This document shows, piece by piece, positions 6,102 through 13,964 of a DNA stretch of 21,532 nt. How positions within the stretch are numbered: the first letter of the stretch is position 1; each line of letters starts with the position of its first letter. The notes beneath the pieces are model-generated. The model made no database searches, was not told where the DNA came from, and saw only the letters and a list, made by a program, of their open reading frames with translations. This DNA comes from Raoultibacter massiliensis (GTDB taxonomy: Bacteria > Actinomycetota > Coriobacteriia > Coriobacteriales > Eggerthellaceae): the NCBI RefSeq assembly GCF_900199545.1, contig NZ_LT962670.1, positions 702,424 through 723,955 on the forward strand. The letters are read 5' to 3'. Both the position numbers and the translations under genes were made by a program.

Positions 6102-7592
6102 ATGAATTATTCGAAAAGACATACGCCCGAAGCAGGTCGCGCCTCCTTGCCCCCGCAAGGCGAAAACGAGGCGGCGCGGCTATCGGCGACCGCCCAGGCG
6201 CCTGCAGCCGCCCAACCGCCCGACGCTGCACGTCCGGTTGAATCACCCCAGCCGCCCGCTCAGAAGAAGTACGGCTTCTTCACGGCTCTGGCGATGATCA
6301 TCGGAATCTGCATCGGCTCGGGCATCTTCTTCAAAAGCGATAACGTGCTCGCCGCAACCGGGGGCAGCATCGCTCTGGGCGTAGCCGTGTTCTGCCTGGC
6401 GGCTTTCGCCATCGTGTTCGGGGGCATCTCGTTCAGCGAGCTCGCCGCCCGCACCGAGGGTCCCGGGGGCCTGATCGCCTATGCCGAAACGTTCGTCGGC
6501 AAGCGGTTCGGGGTCGCGGTCGGCTGGTTCACGATCTTCGGTTACCTCCCCTCGATCGTCGTCGTGGTTTCCTGGGCGGTCGGCATCTACACCTGCATTC
6601 TGTTCGACATCGATGCGGGCATCGGCCTGCAAATGCTGATCGGCGGGGCGTTCATGATCCTGTGCTTCATCTGGAACATGCTGGCACCGCGGTTCGCGGG
6701 GGCCTTCCAGAACGTGACCACCGTCGTCAAGCTCATACCGCTGCTGCTCATCGCATTTTTCGGTCTGGTGTTCGGCGATCCTCTCGCGGGGCTCTCGCAG
6801 CATGGCTCCGCGGCGGCGGGGGCTTCTCTCGCGTGGATCGCCGCAATCGGGCCGGTCGCGTTTTCTTACGACGGCTGGATCGTTTCGGCGGCTATCGCGC
6901 CAGAACTCAAAAATGCGAAGAAAACCCTTCCGATCGCGCTTGTGGTCGCGCCCATTATCATTTTGGCCATCTACGTCGGATATTTCGTCGGGGTATCTTC
7001 GTTTCTCGGCCCCGATACCGTTGTCGCCATGGGCGACGGCCACGTGTTCTACCTTGCCGAACAGCTCTTCGGCCCGCAGTTCGCCCGCGTTGTCGCCGTT
7101 GGCGTGGTCGTTGCCGTCATGGGTACGGTCAACGGACTCACGCTTTCGTTCGTCCGTATGCCCTATGCGCTCGCCCTCTCGGGCGACATACCGTTCTCGC
7201 GTTACGTCGGCCGTCTGAGCCGCCGCTTCGGCATGCCGATCGCATCGGGCGTTCTGGCGCTTGCGGTTTCGGCGTTCTGGGTAATGCTCCATGTGGTTAC
7301 GCAGACCGCCGGCCTGCTTCCCAACTCCGACGTCTCGGAAATCACCATCGCATCGAGCTACATACTCTACATCGTCTTGTACGTGCGGGTATTCCTTTTA
7401 TGGCGGTCGGGCGAGATTCGCAGCCGTTTCAAGGGCGTTGTGGCCCCCGTGTTCGCAACGATCGGATCCCTTTTCATATGTATAGGTTCTATGCAGAATC
7501 CGGCGTTCTGGAGCTGCCTTGCGGCAAGCTTTGCCATCTGCGCGGCGGGCGTTGTGTATGATAGGTTCAAGCACAAACCGACCGACAGCTGA
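6102..7592 (+). CDS. APC-superfamily amino acid permease
   Basis: Membrane transporter of 496 residues with about 12 spans. After an unusual Pro/Ala/Gln-rich hydrophilic N-terminus of about 56 residues, the first span carries the APC signature IIGICIGSGIFF (residues 66-77), as in LAT/SteT-like amino acid exchangers. The sixth-span region ...AFSYDGWIVSAAIAPELKNAKKTLP is also typical (consensus FxxYDGW...ExKNPxKxxP). The substrate is unknown. ATG 6102 is preferred over an upstream TTG (6063) because the TTG lies within the -35 box and the -10 sits directly before 6102. The gene is followed after 22 bases by a methyltransferase-like gene. That arrangement recalls the S-methylmethionine pair mmuP-mmuM, but the partner lacks key residues, so no such substrate is claimed. 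Confidence 0.85.
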   Translation: MNYSKRHTPEAGRASLPPQGENEAARLSATAQAPAAAQPPDAARPVESPQPPAQKKYGFFTALAMIIGICIGSGIFFKSDNVLAATGGSIALGVAVFCLAAFAIVFGGISFSELAARTEGPGGLIAYAETFVGKRFGVAVGWFTIFGYLPSIVVVVSWAVGIYTCILFDIDAGIGLQMLIGGAFMILCFIWNMLAPRFAGAFQNVTTVVKLIPLLLIAFFGLVFGDPLAGLSQHGSAAAGASLAWIAAIGPVAFSYDGWIVSAAIAPELKNAKKTLPIALVVAPIIILAIYVGYFVGVSSFLGPDTVVAMGDGHVFYLAEQLFGPQFARVVAVGVVVAVMGTVNGLTLSFVRMPYALALSGDIPFSRYVGRLSRRFGMPIASGVLALAVSAFWVMLHVVTQTAGLLPNSDVSEITIASSYILYIVLYVRVFLLWRSGEIRSRFKGVVAPVFATIGSLFICIGSMQNPAFWSCLAASFAICAAGVVYDRFKHKPTDS

Positions 7593-7614
7593 GGCGAACC
7601 CGAAGGAGTGTCGA

Positions 7615-8508
7615 ATGCCCGATATCGAAATGCGGTTCAACAGGGATATGCTCGTATTGTCTGCACCGGTGGACGAGGTGCTCTCTCGGCAGGGCGTCGA
7701 TATCGAGCACGACCGCGAGTTTTTGAGCCTGATCGAACCCGAAGCGGTTCGGGAGGCGTATCGTTTGGAATCGGTGGCGGGAGCTCAATGCCTCGTAACG
7801 AATACTGCGGGAATAACCGCGGCGCGGCTCGCCCATGTGAATATGGAGGACCGCCCGCTCGAGCTGGCCGAGGCATCGCTGACGGTGCTGCGCTCGCTGC
7901 GCCCCCAGCATATCATCGCCGAGATCGGCCCGACGTATCTGCCGATCGACGCATCGAGCGCAACGTCGTTGAAGCAGAATCGCGATCAGTACGCCGATGC
8001 CGCGCGGGCATTCGGCGCAAGCGAGTACGATGCGCTGTTCCTGAACGGCATGGTGAGCCTGCCCGACGTGCAGTGCGCCCTCATGGGCGTGCGCATGGTC
8101 TACGACGGTCCGGTGTTCGCCTCGATCGACGTCGAGGCGGACGGAACGATCTCACGGCGCGATCAGCCGATCGAGGAAGCGGTTTCGCTCATGGCCGAAT
8201 ATGGCGCGAGCGTCGTCGGGTTTGCAACGGCGGCCCCCCTCGATGAGACGGTCGAGCTTGCCAAACGCGTCCGCGCCATCTGGGACGGACCGCTGCTCGT
8301 GCAACTTGCCGTGCGGAAGCATGATCCCAAACAGGGCGTCGCAACGAAGGAGAACCCTTACTACTGCCCCGATGTCATGATCGAAGCGGCAACGAAGCTC
8401 CGTGGCGCAGGCGTTCAGTTCTTGCGCGCAACCGGCGCCGCCACGCCCTCCTATACCGGTGCGCTCGTCGCTGCCAGTGCGGGCTTCGATGTCGTCGCCC
8501 AGGCGTAG
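7615..8508 (+). CDS. Homocysteine S-methyltransferase-like protein lacking zinc cysteines
   Basis: Protein of 297 residues with the (beta/alpha)8 layout of the homocysteine S-methyltransferase family: a first strand MLVLSAPVDEVLSRQG in place of the usual DGGxGT segment, then CLVTNTAGITAARLA (family: TNTF), EIGPTYLP, YDALFLNGM, VFASIDVEADG, and a last strand QFLRATGAATPSYTGAL. In active enzymes the last strand reads GGCCGTTP, whose two cysteines bind zinc with a third upstream. Here it is RATGAATP, so the zinc site is gone and thiol activation by the standard mechanism is unlikely. Start ATG 7615 follows GAAGGAGTG. It lies between the permease and a small gene in a likely operon. The fold is fairly sure; the reaction is unknown. 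Confidence 0.7.
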   Translation: MPDIEMRFNRDMLVLSAPVDEVLSRQGVDIEHDREFLSLIEPEAVREAYRLESVAGAQCLVTNTAGITAARLAHVNMEDRPLELAEASLTVLRSLRPQHIIAEIGPTYLPIDASSATSLKQNRDQYADAARAFGASEYDALFLNGMVSLPDVQCALMGVRMVYDGPVFASIDVEADGTISRRDQPIEEAVSLMAEYGASVVGFATAAPLDETVELAKRVRAIWDGPLLVQLAVRKHDPKQGVATKENPYYCPDVMIEAATKLRGAGVQFLRATGAATPSYTGALVAASAGFDVVAQA

Positions 8509-8516
8509 GGATCTCC

Positions 8517-8765
8517 ATGGCGATTGAGAAGAGCCCCGATTACGGCGTCATGCAGAAGCTCGTCGACGATCTGTTCGCCAGCGAAGAGTTCGTGCGGCGC
8601 CTTGATGCGGTGCTGATGGCCGAAGCGTACGATCTGCCCGCCGATCTGCTTGAGGTGGTGCAGCTTCTGCCGCCCGGTACGTACAACCGCCAGCGTTTGT
8701 GCGATCAGATCAACTCGTCGATCGCAGGGCACGGCTGGGGTTTCGTGTACGGCACGGTCGAATAG
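8517..8765 (+). CDS. Small conserved-looking protein of unknown function
   Basis: Acidic protein of 82 residues beginning eight bases after the methyltransferase-like gene; TAGGGA upstream may act as a weak ribosome site. It is predicted mostly helical (YGVMQKLVDDLFASEEFVRRLDAVL), then has a Pro/Gly turn LLPPGTYNRQRLCDQINSSI and the end GHGWGFVYGTVE. There is no signal peptide or membrane span. The codon use matches its neighbours and the gene is closely spaced, so it is probably real. No family is recognised. It may be an accessory to the preceding enzyme-like protein, by position only. Confidence 0.6.
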   Translation: MAIEKSPDYGVMQKLVDDLFASEEFVRRLDAVLMAEAYDLPADLLEVVQLLPPGTYNRQRLCDQINSSIAGHGWGFVYGTVE

Positions 8766-8801
8766 GCTCGAACGGGTTTTTGCCACCCGGTCTGTTCGAG
8801 C
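8766..8801. terminator. Hairpin between convergent genes
   Basis: GCTCGAAC (8766-8773) pairs with GTTCGAGC (8794-8801). The inner bases can form CGGGT/ACCCG around a T-rich loop. It sits exactly between the small plus-strand gene and the minus-strand EAL gene. No U tract follows on either strand, so intrinsic termination is uncertain. Confidence 0.35.
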
Positions 8802-8804
8802 GGT

Positions 8805-11102
8805 CTACGCGAGATCGTCCTGAGCCGGTTCGAGATGTTTTTTGGTGAACTCGTCGGCAGGTACGGGTCGGTCGAAGACGAATCCTTGGATTACATGGCA
8901 GCCCCATGCTTTGAGCTGCACGGCTTCGCTTTCCGATTCTATGCCTTCGGCGACGGTTTCGAACCCGAGGGCGTCGAGCAGTCGGATGACCCCGGTGAGC
9001 GTGGTGCGGCCCCGTTCCGAATCGATCGATTCCCCGAAAAAGGCGCGATCGAGCTTGATCGTATCGAAGGGCACGTCTTTAAGTATCGAAAGCGCCGAAT
9101 ACCCCGTTCCGAAATCGTCCATGGCAACCTTGAAGCCGCGCTGCCTGAGTTTGCTGGCCGTCTCGACCAGCTGTACCGTACTTTCGGCCACGATGCTTTC
9201 GGTCAGTTCGAGCTTGATGAAGCTGTGGGGGATGCCGTAGGTGTCGACGATCTTCTCTATCCTGCCGATCAGGTCTGCGCTGAACAGGTTCTGCCTCGAG
9301 AGGTTGACCGAAACGGGCACGCAGCGCAACCCCGCGTCCATCCATTGCCGCAGCCTGATGCAGGCTCGTTCGAGCATGTAGCGATCCACTCGGTCGACGA
9401 ACCCGTTCTTCTCGAAGATGGGAATGAACTCGTCGGGCCTGACCAGGCCGAGCACAGGCGAGTTCCAGCGCACGAGGGCCTCCGCTCCGCAGAGCACCGG
9501 CCTGTCGCCCCGGATGTCGTACTGGGGCTGGAAGTAGGCGACGAATTCCTCTTTGAGCAGGGCGGTCGACATGATGCCCTCGATGTGGCGCGCTCGCATG
9601 GCGCAGGCGACGTTCTGCTCGTCGTAGAAGATGATCCTTTTGCCGGCATGGCTTTTCGTCTGGCGGAAGGGGATGGCCATATCCTGTGCGATCAGGTTGA
9701 CGTCCTTTTCCTCATCTGCGGTGGAGAGCCGGTATGCGCAGCATTGGGAGACGATCTGGTAGTGCGTTTCGTCCGATCCGATTGCCGAATCGATGCTGTC
9801 GAGAAGCGAAAGCAGGCGGCTTTGGGTTTCGTCGGGCGTTTCGGTACGGATGAGCATGAGAAAGCGATCGCCCGTCAGGCGCGCCAAAAGCTCGGCCCTA
9901 CCGAGGCTGCGCGTAAGGATCTCGGCGACGGATTTGATGAGCGAAGAGCCCTTCTCGTACCCGAAGATCGTGTTGTAGAGAGAAAAGCCGACCAAGTTGA
10001 ACAGCACGAGGGAGTGCTTGCCGTCAAAGAGGTCGGAGCGAGCGTTGAACTTGGAATCGAAGGCGAGCGCGTTGTCGATGCCGGTGAGGTCGTCTTCGAG
10101 TGCGGCGTGGGCAAGCGCTTTCTCGCTGCGGTTTTTGGTTCTGAAGACGACGGCCATCAGGACGATCGCCGTGCATGCGATGAAGACGGCCATGACGATC
10201 GAGGCGAGCAGGACGGTGCGGTTCTTGGCTTCAAGGTAATCGCTTGGCAAAACGACGTCGATGAACCAATCGTTGATGCCGATTGGCTGGTAAACGATGA
10301 AGCGCGACGACCCGTCGTCGCCTGTGACCGTGGTCGATCCCTTCCAGCCGCCGGCGAGATCCTCCTTCATCTGCTCGAAGGATCGGGCCTGTATGTCGTC
10401 CTGCCCGATCGCATCCGTGCCGCCGTAGGCGTTTTCGCCAGTCGAGCGGAACAGGATAGTTCCTTCCGAGTTGATTATGTCGATGTGCCCGTGGCCTTCG
10501 AAGAGGCTTGCGTCGATCGTATCCGAAAACGCTGCCACCGAAAGCGTGCCCACGAGCACGCCGATGGGATCTCCGCCCCGATGCTTCACATCGTACACGG
10601 GTACGGCGAACACGATCCCCGGTTCGCCCTCCCACGAATCTTCAAGGGGTTCCGACACGTAGTTCTTACCGTCAAGTGCCGCTTGAACGTATGCGCGGTC
10701 GGCGTAGTTGTTCTCGGGAAGCACGCCGATTCGGCTGTCGTAGCCGATGCCGTCGCCCTCGGAGTTCACGAGTCCCACGCGCATGAACGCGCCCGAGTCG
10801 ACCATTTCCCGAAAATGCTCTATGAGGGAATCGGAGTCTTCGATGTTTTCGGCGACGACGAAGGCCGACGCCCCATGGAGCACGCTGAGCTTGTCTTCGA
10901 TCACGGCGTTGACGCTTGCGCTTTCGACCTCGGCTATTTCCTGCATGAAAAGACCGAGCGACGATTTGAGCTCTTGGGAGATGACGCCGATGCATCCGAA
11001 GAGGACGACTGCGATAACCAGGAGGCCGACGGCGAAGGCGAAGAGGGTCGTTGTGGCGCTGTTGCGCGGTAGGGCCGTGTCGGGCGCTTTGCGTGCGGGC
11101 AT
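8805..11102 (-). CDS. Membrane cyclic-di-GMP phosphodiesterase: Cache, degenerate GGDEF, EAL
   Basis: Sensor protein of 765 residues. A first membrane span (about 18-41) and a second (about 297-321) flank an extracytoplasmic Cache-type sensor domain (about 42-295). A GGDEF-like domain follows (about 335-495) whose active-site loop reads LTGDRF (409-414), so diguanylate cyclase activity is unlikely. The EAL domain (about 505-755) keeps the catalytic set: EALVRW at 541-546, N600 in SVNLSRQNL, E632 in KLELTES, MDDFGTGYS at 661-669, KLDR at 683-686, E719 in VAEGIES and QGF at 739-741. It should hydrolyse cyclic-di-GMP in response to an extracellular small ligand that cannot be named. ATG 11102 follows CGGAGGTTCGG at somewhat long spacing. 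Confidence 0.9.
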   Translation of the reverse strand: MPARKAPDTALPRNSATTTLFAFAVGLLVIAVVLFGCIGVISQELKSSLGLFMQEIAEVESASVNAVIEDKLSVLHGASAFVVAENIEDSDSLIEHFREMVDSGAFMRVGLVNSEGDGIGYDSRIGVLPENNYADRAYVQAALDGKNYVSEPLEDSWEGEPGIVFAVPVYDVKHRGGDPIGVLVGTLSVAAFSDTIDASLFEGHGHIDIINSEGTILFRSTGENAYGGTDAIGQDDIQARSFEQMKEDLAGGWKGSTTVTGDDGSSRFIVYQPIGINDWFIDVVLPSDYLEAKNRTVLLASIVMAVFIACTAIVLMAVVFRTKNRSEKALAHAALEDDLTGIDNALAFDSKFNARSDLFDGKHSLVLFNLVGFSLYNTIFGYEKGSSLIKSVAEILTRSLGRAELLARLTGDRFLMLIRTETPDETQSRLLSLLDSIDSAIGSDETHYQIVSQCCAYRLSTADEEKDVNLIAQDMAIPFRQTKSHAGKRIIFYDEQNVACAMRARHIEGIMSTALLKEEFVAYFQPQYDIRGDRPVLCGAEALVRWNSPVLGLVRPDEFIPIFEKNGFVDRVDRYMLERACIRLRQWMDAGLRCVPVSVNLSRQNLFSADLIGRIEKIVDTYGIPHSFIKLELTESIVAESTVQLVETASKLRQRGFKVAMDDFGTGYSALSILKDVPFDTIKLDRAFFGESIDSERGRTTLTGVIRLLDALGFETVAEGIESESEAVQLKAWGCHVIQGFVFDRPVPADEFTKKHLEPAQDDLA

Positions 11103-11155
11103 ATTCTGCCGAACCTCCGAATGGGTTTCGCATGTGCGTATATCGGGTGATTGCG

Positions 11156-11164
11156 ATTGTATCA
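11156..11164 (-). promoter_or_regulatory. Extended -10 promoter of the EAL gene
   Basis: TGATACAAT on the minus strand (TACAAT at plus 11156-11161), about 55 bases before the start codon and with no strong -35. It is identical to the galU -10 box, including the CG that follows. Confidence 0.5.
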
Positions 11165-11426
11165 GAACAAAGCGAATATATGCGAAAACGGGTTCGCGAT
11201 GAAATTTTTAAGGAGCGCCGGTGTTTGGCTGCACCGCCTCCGTTGCCGTTTTCCCGCTTATGATACTAAAAGTATGCCATTTTCCAGCGGCATCGCATTT
11301 CGACGATAAAAACACAAGCCGAAAAATTCGGTAAGATATTCTTAAACAATCCGATTCGTAACCATTTTCCTCTTGCCTAAACGCATTCGCCAAGCTACCA
11401 TATATCCACGTCCGAGGGGATGAAGA
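11165..11426. other. A+T-rich intergenic region upstream of nrdD
   Basis: No protein gene is supported here. The stretch is more A+T-rich than the coding DNA around it. It holds a short operator-like palindrome ATACT-AAA-AGTAT (11263-11275, partly overlapping) and a small hairpin CCGAA/TTCGG around 11321-11333. It contains the upstream part of the EAL-gene promoter on the minus strand and space for further regulator binding. Confidence 0.4.
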
Positions 11427-11442
11427 ACACAATATATTGTGG
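11427..11442 (+). promoter_or_regulatory. NrdR box upstream of nrdD
   Basis: ACACAATATATTGTGG contains a perfect 14-base palindrome, CACAATATATTGTG, and agrees closely with the NrdR consensus ACACWATATATWGTGT. NrdR is the ATP/dATP-sensing repressor of ribonucleotide reductase operons. A weaker match, CGCTCATAGTTTGTGG at 11449-11464, lies 22 bases downstream and keeps the right half-site; NrdR usually binds paired boxes an integral number of helical turns apart. The centre TATATT could also serve as a -10 under the operator. Confidence 0.85.
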
Positions 11443-11502
11443 AAAAAACGCTCATAGTTTGTGGAAATCTCTCGGAAAACTGGAAAGCTCGTGGAAAACT
11501 AC

Positions 11503-11508
11503 TTGACA
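11503..11508 (+). promoter_or_regulatory. Consensus -35-like TTGACA upstream of nrdD
   Basis: A perfect TTGACA lies 127 bases before the nrdD start, but nothing like TATAAT is found 16-18 bases downstream. The sequence there is the inverted repeat AGGCCGA (11509-11515) / TCGGCCT (11529-11535). It may be an activator-dependent or non-functional match. Confidence 0.3.
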
Positions 11509-11560
11509 AGGCCGAAGGCGCATCCGGATCGGCCTGGTGGCACGCCACTGCTCGGTGGCT

Positions 11561-11594
11561 GCGCTGTGCTTTGCGTGCAGCGCGGTTATTTTTT
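11561..11594 (+). terminator. Terminator-like hairpin in the nrdD leader
   Basis: GCGCTG (11561-11566) pairs with CAGCGC (11578-11583) around an 11-base loop, then GGTTATTTTTTG. The T6 tract ends 41 bases before the nrdD ATG. Just upstream, GTGGC (11537-11541), GCCAC (11544-11548) and GTGGC (11555-11559) can form two mutually exclusive small hairpins. This looks like an attenuator or the end of a short leader RNA. Confidence 0.45.
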
Positions 11595-11634
11595 GCGCAT
11601 CAATACGTACATTGCTATCAGATAAGGGAGCGAC

Positions 11635-13956
11635 ATGGTTACAACAATCATCAAACGCGACGGCCGCACCGCAGAGTTCAAGCCCGAGAAAATCGCCGAG
11701 GCGATCGAGAGGGCGTTCGAAGCGTGCGGGGCCATGCAGGATCGTGCGGTGGCCGAAGAGATCGCTGCGAAGGTTGTTGACAAGATCGAGAGCGGCGCCA
11801 TCGAAGGTTCTCCCACCGTCGAGGGCGTGCAGGATCTCGTGGAAGAGTCGCTCATCGAAGCGGGTTTCGTGCAAACGGCGAAGTCCTACATCCTCTACCG
11901 CGCCGAGCGCAATCGCGTGCGCGACGTGAACAGCCGTCTCATCAAAACCCTCAAAGACATCACCTTCTCGAAGGCCTCCGATTCGGATATGAAGCGCGAG
12001 AACGCCAACATCGACGCCGATACCGCCATGGGCACCATGCTCAAGTACGGCAGCGAGTCGGCCAAGCAGTTCTACGAGATGTGCGTCATCGACCCGAAGT
12101 TCGCGCGCGCTCATCGCGAGGGCGATATCCATATCCACGATATGGACTTCTACACGCTTACCACAACCTGCTGCCAGATCGAGCTCAAGAAGCTCTTCAA
12201 GGGCGGGTTCTCCACGGGCCACGGCGTGCTGCGCGAGCCTAACGACATCGCCAGCTATGCGGCGCTCGCCTGCATCGCCATCCAATCGAACCAGAACGAC
12301 CAGCATGGCGGCCAATCCATCTGCGATTTCGATTACGGCCTGGCCGAAGGCGTTCGCAAGACCTATCGCCGCCTCTACAAGAAGCACCTTGCCGAAGCGC
12401 TCGATCTTCTGACCGAAGTGGGGGACGTGAAGGCGTACACCGAGGAAATGCTCGGTCGTGTCGAGGGCGAAACCAAGACGTTCGCCTCGCTTGTCATGGA
12501 TGCCACGTTCGCCGCCGCCGTGCGCACGGAGCTCGCCGCCGCAGGCGTTTCCGAGGCTGTGGCCGAGAAGTCCATGGCGTATGCCGAGAAGAACGCGCTC
12601 GCCGATGCCGATCGTACGACGTTCCAGGCCATGGAGGCTCTCATCCACAACCTCAACACCATGCATTCGCGTGCCGGCGCGCAAACGCCGTTCTCTTCTG
12701 TGAACTACGGCATGGACACCTCTGCCGAAGGTCGCATGGTCATCAAGAACATGCTTCTCGCAACCGAGCAAGGGCTAGGCTCGGGCGAAACCCCCATCTT
12801 CCCCGTGCAGATCTTCCGCGTGAAGGAAGGCGTGAACTACAATCCGGGCGATCCGAACTACGATCTGTTCAAGCTTGCCATGCGCTGCTCGGCAAAGCGC
12901 CTGTTCCCCAACTTCAGCTTCCTCGATGCGCCGTTCAATGCGCCGTACTACAAGGGAACCCCCGAAACCGAGATCGCCTACATGGGCTGCCGCACGCGCG
13001 TCATGGGCAACGTCCACGATCCCGAACGCGAGGTGACGCCGGGTCGCGGAAACCTGAGTTTCACCTCGGTCAACCTGCCGAGGCTCGCCATCCGCTCCAA
13101 GGGCGACGTCGATCTGTTCTTCGATCTGCTCGATGCCAAGCTTGCGCTTGCCGTCGGCCAGCTTGACGAGCGCTTCCAGATTCAGGCGCGCAAGAAGGTG
13201 TACAATGCGCCGTTTCTCATGGGGCAGGGCGTGTGGATCGATTCCGAAAAACTGAAATCGACCGACGAGCTGCGCGAGGTGCTCAAGCACGGCACGCTTT
13301 CCGTCGGGTTCATCGGCCTTGCCGAAACTCTGAAGGCTTTGACGGGCAAGCATCATGGCGAATCGCCCGAGGCGCAGAGGCTCGGCCTCGAGATCGTCGG
13401 CCATATGCGCTCGTACCTCGATGCCATCTCGCGCGAGCGTCAGATGAACTACACGCTTATCGCCACGCCTGCCGAGGGTTTGTCGGGCCGGTTTGTCCGT
13501 ATGGACCGTGCGCGCTACGGGGTGATCGAAGGCGTAACCGATCGCGATTACTACACCAACGGCTTCCATGTGCCGGTGTACTGCGAGATCAACGCGTTCG
13601 ACAAAATCTCCCTCGAGGCGCCCTACCACGCGCTCACCAACGCGGGCCATATCTCGTATGTAGAGCTCGACGGTGATCCCACTGAGAACCTCGAGGCGTT
13701 CGAGGCTGTCATCCGTCACATGAAGAACAGCGGAATCGGCTACGGCTCGGTCAACCATCCGGTCGACCGCGACCCGGTCTGCGGCTACAACGGCATCATC
13801 GGCGACCGCTGCCCGAAGTGCGGGCGCACCGAAGAGGAGCACGGCGTGCCCTTCGAGCGCATCCGCCGCATCACGGGATACCTCGTGGGCACGCTCGATC
13901 GTTTCAACGACGCGAAACGCGCCGAGGAATCCGATCGCGTGAAGCATGACATCTAG
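11635..13956 (+). CDS. nrdD: Anaerobic ribonucleoside-triphosphate reductase
   Basis: Class III glycyl-radical reductase of 773 residues that converts ribonucleoside triphosphates to deoxyribonucleotides without oxygen. The N-terminal ATP-cone (about 1-95, starting TTIIKRDGRTAEFKPEKI) is the allosteric ATP/dATP domain. The catalytic barrel includes GDIHIHDMDFYTLTTTCCQ with C179/C180. The C-terminus has a zinc-ribbon-like segment, CGYNGIIGDRCPKCGR, with cysteines 716, 726 and 729; the position of a second paired cysteine is N719. The glycyl-radical loop RITGYLVGT follows, with the radical glycine most likely G748. ATG 11635 is preceded by GATAAGGGAGCGAC. The NrdR box upstream fits dATP-responsive repression. 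nrdG, its activase, follows after eight bases. Confidence 0.96.
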   Translation: MVTTIIKRDGRTAEFKPEKIAEAIERAFEACGAMQDRAVAEEIAAKVVDKIESGAIEGSPTVEGVQDLVEESLIEAGFVQTAKSYILYRAERNRVRDVNSRLIKTLKDITFSKASDSDMKRENANIDADTAMGTMLKYGSESAKQFYEMCVIDPKFARAHREGDIHIHDMDFYTLTTTCCQIELKKLFKGGFSTGHGVLREPNDIASYAALACIAIQSNQNDQHGGQSICDFDYGLAEGVRKTYRRLYKKHLAEALDLLTEVGDVKAYTEEMLGRVEGETKTFASLVMDATFAAAVRTELAAAGVSEAVAEKSMAYAEKNALADADRTTFQAMEALIHNLNTMHSRAGAQTPFSSVNYGMDTSAEGRMVIKNMLLATEQGLGSGETPIFPVQIFRVKEGVNYNPGDPNYDLFKLAMRCSAKRLFPNFSFLDAPFNAPYYKGTPETEIAYMGCRTRVMGNVHDPEREVTPGRGNLSFTSVNLPRLAIRSKGDVDLFFDLLDAKLALAVGQLDERFQIQARKKVYNAPFLMGQGVWIDSEKLKSTDELREVLKHGTLSVGFIGLAETLKALTGKHHGESPEAQRLGLEIVGHMRSYLDAISRERQMNYTLIATPAEGLSGRFVRMDRARYGVIEGVTDRDYYTNGFHVPVYCEINAFDKISLEAPYHALTNAGHISYVELDGDPTENLEAFEAVIRHMKNSGIGYGSVNHPVDRDPVCGYNGIIGDRCPKCGRTEEEHGVPFERIRRITGYLVGTLDRFNDAKRAEESDRVKHDI

Positions 13957-13964
13957 GCCGCTCG

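Noticed and set aside
8835..11072. Long plus-strand open frame of 745 codons opposite the EAL gene
   Set aside because: It is an antisense shadow typical of high-G+C DNA; the minus strand encodes recognisable Cache, GGDEF and EAL domains.
11541..11560. GCCACTG-like string before nrdD as part of a cobalamin riboswitch
   Set aside because: The rest of the B12-box architecture is missing, and NrdD is not a cobalamin enzyme.
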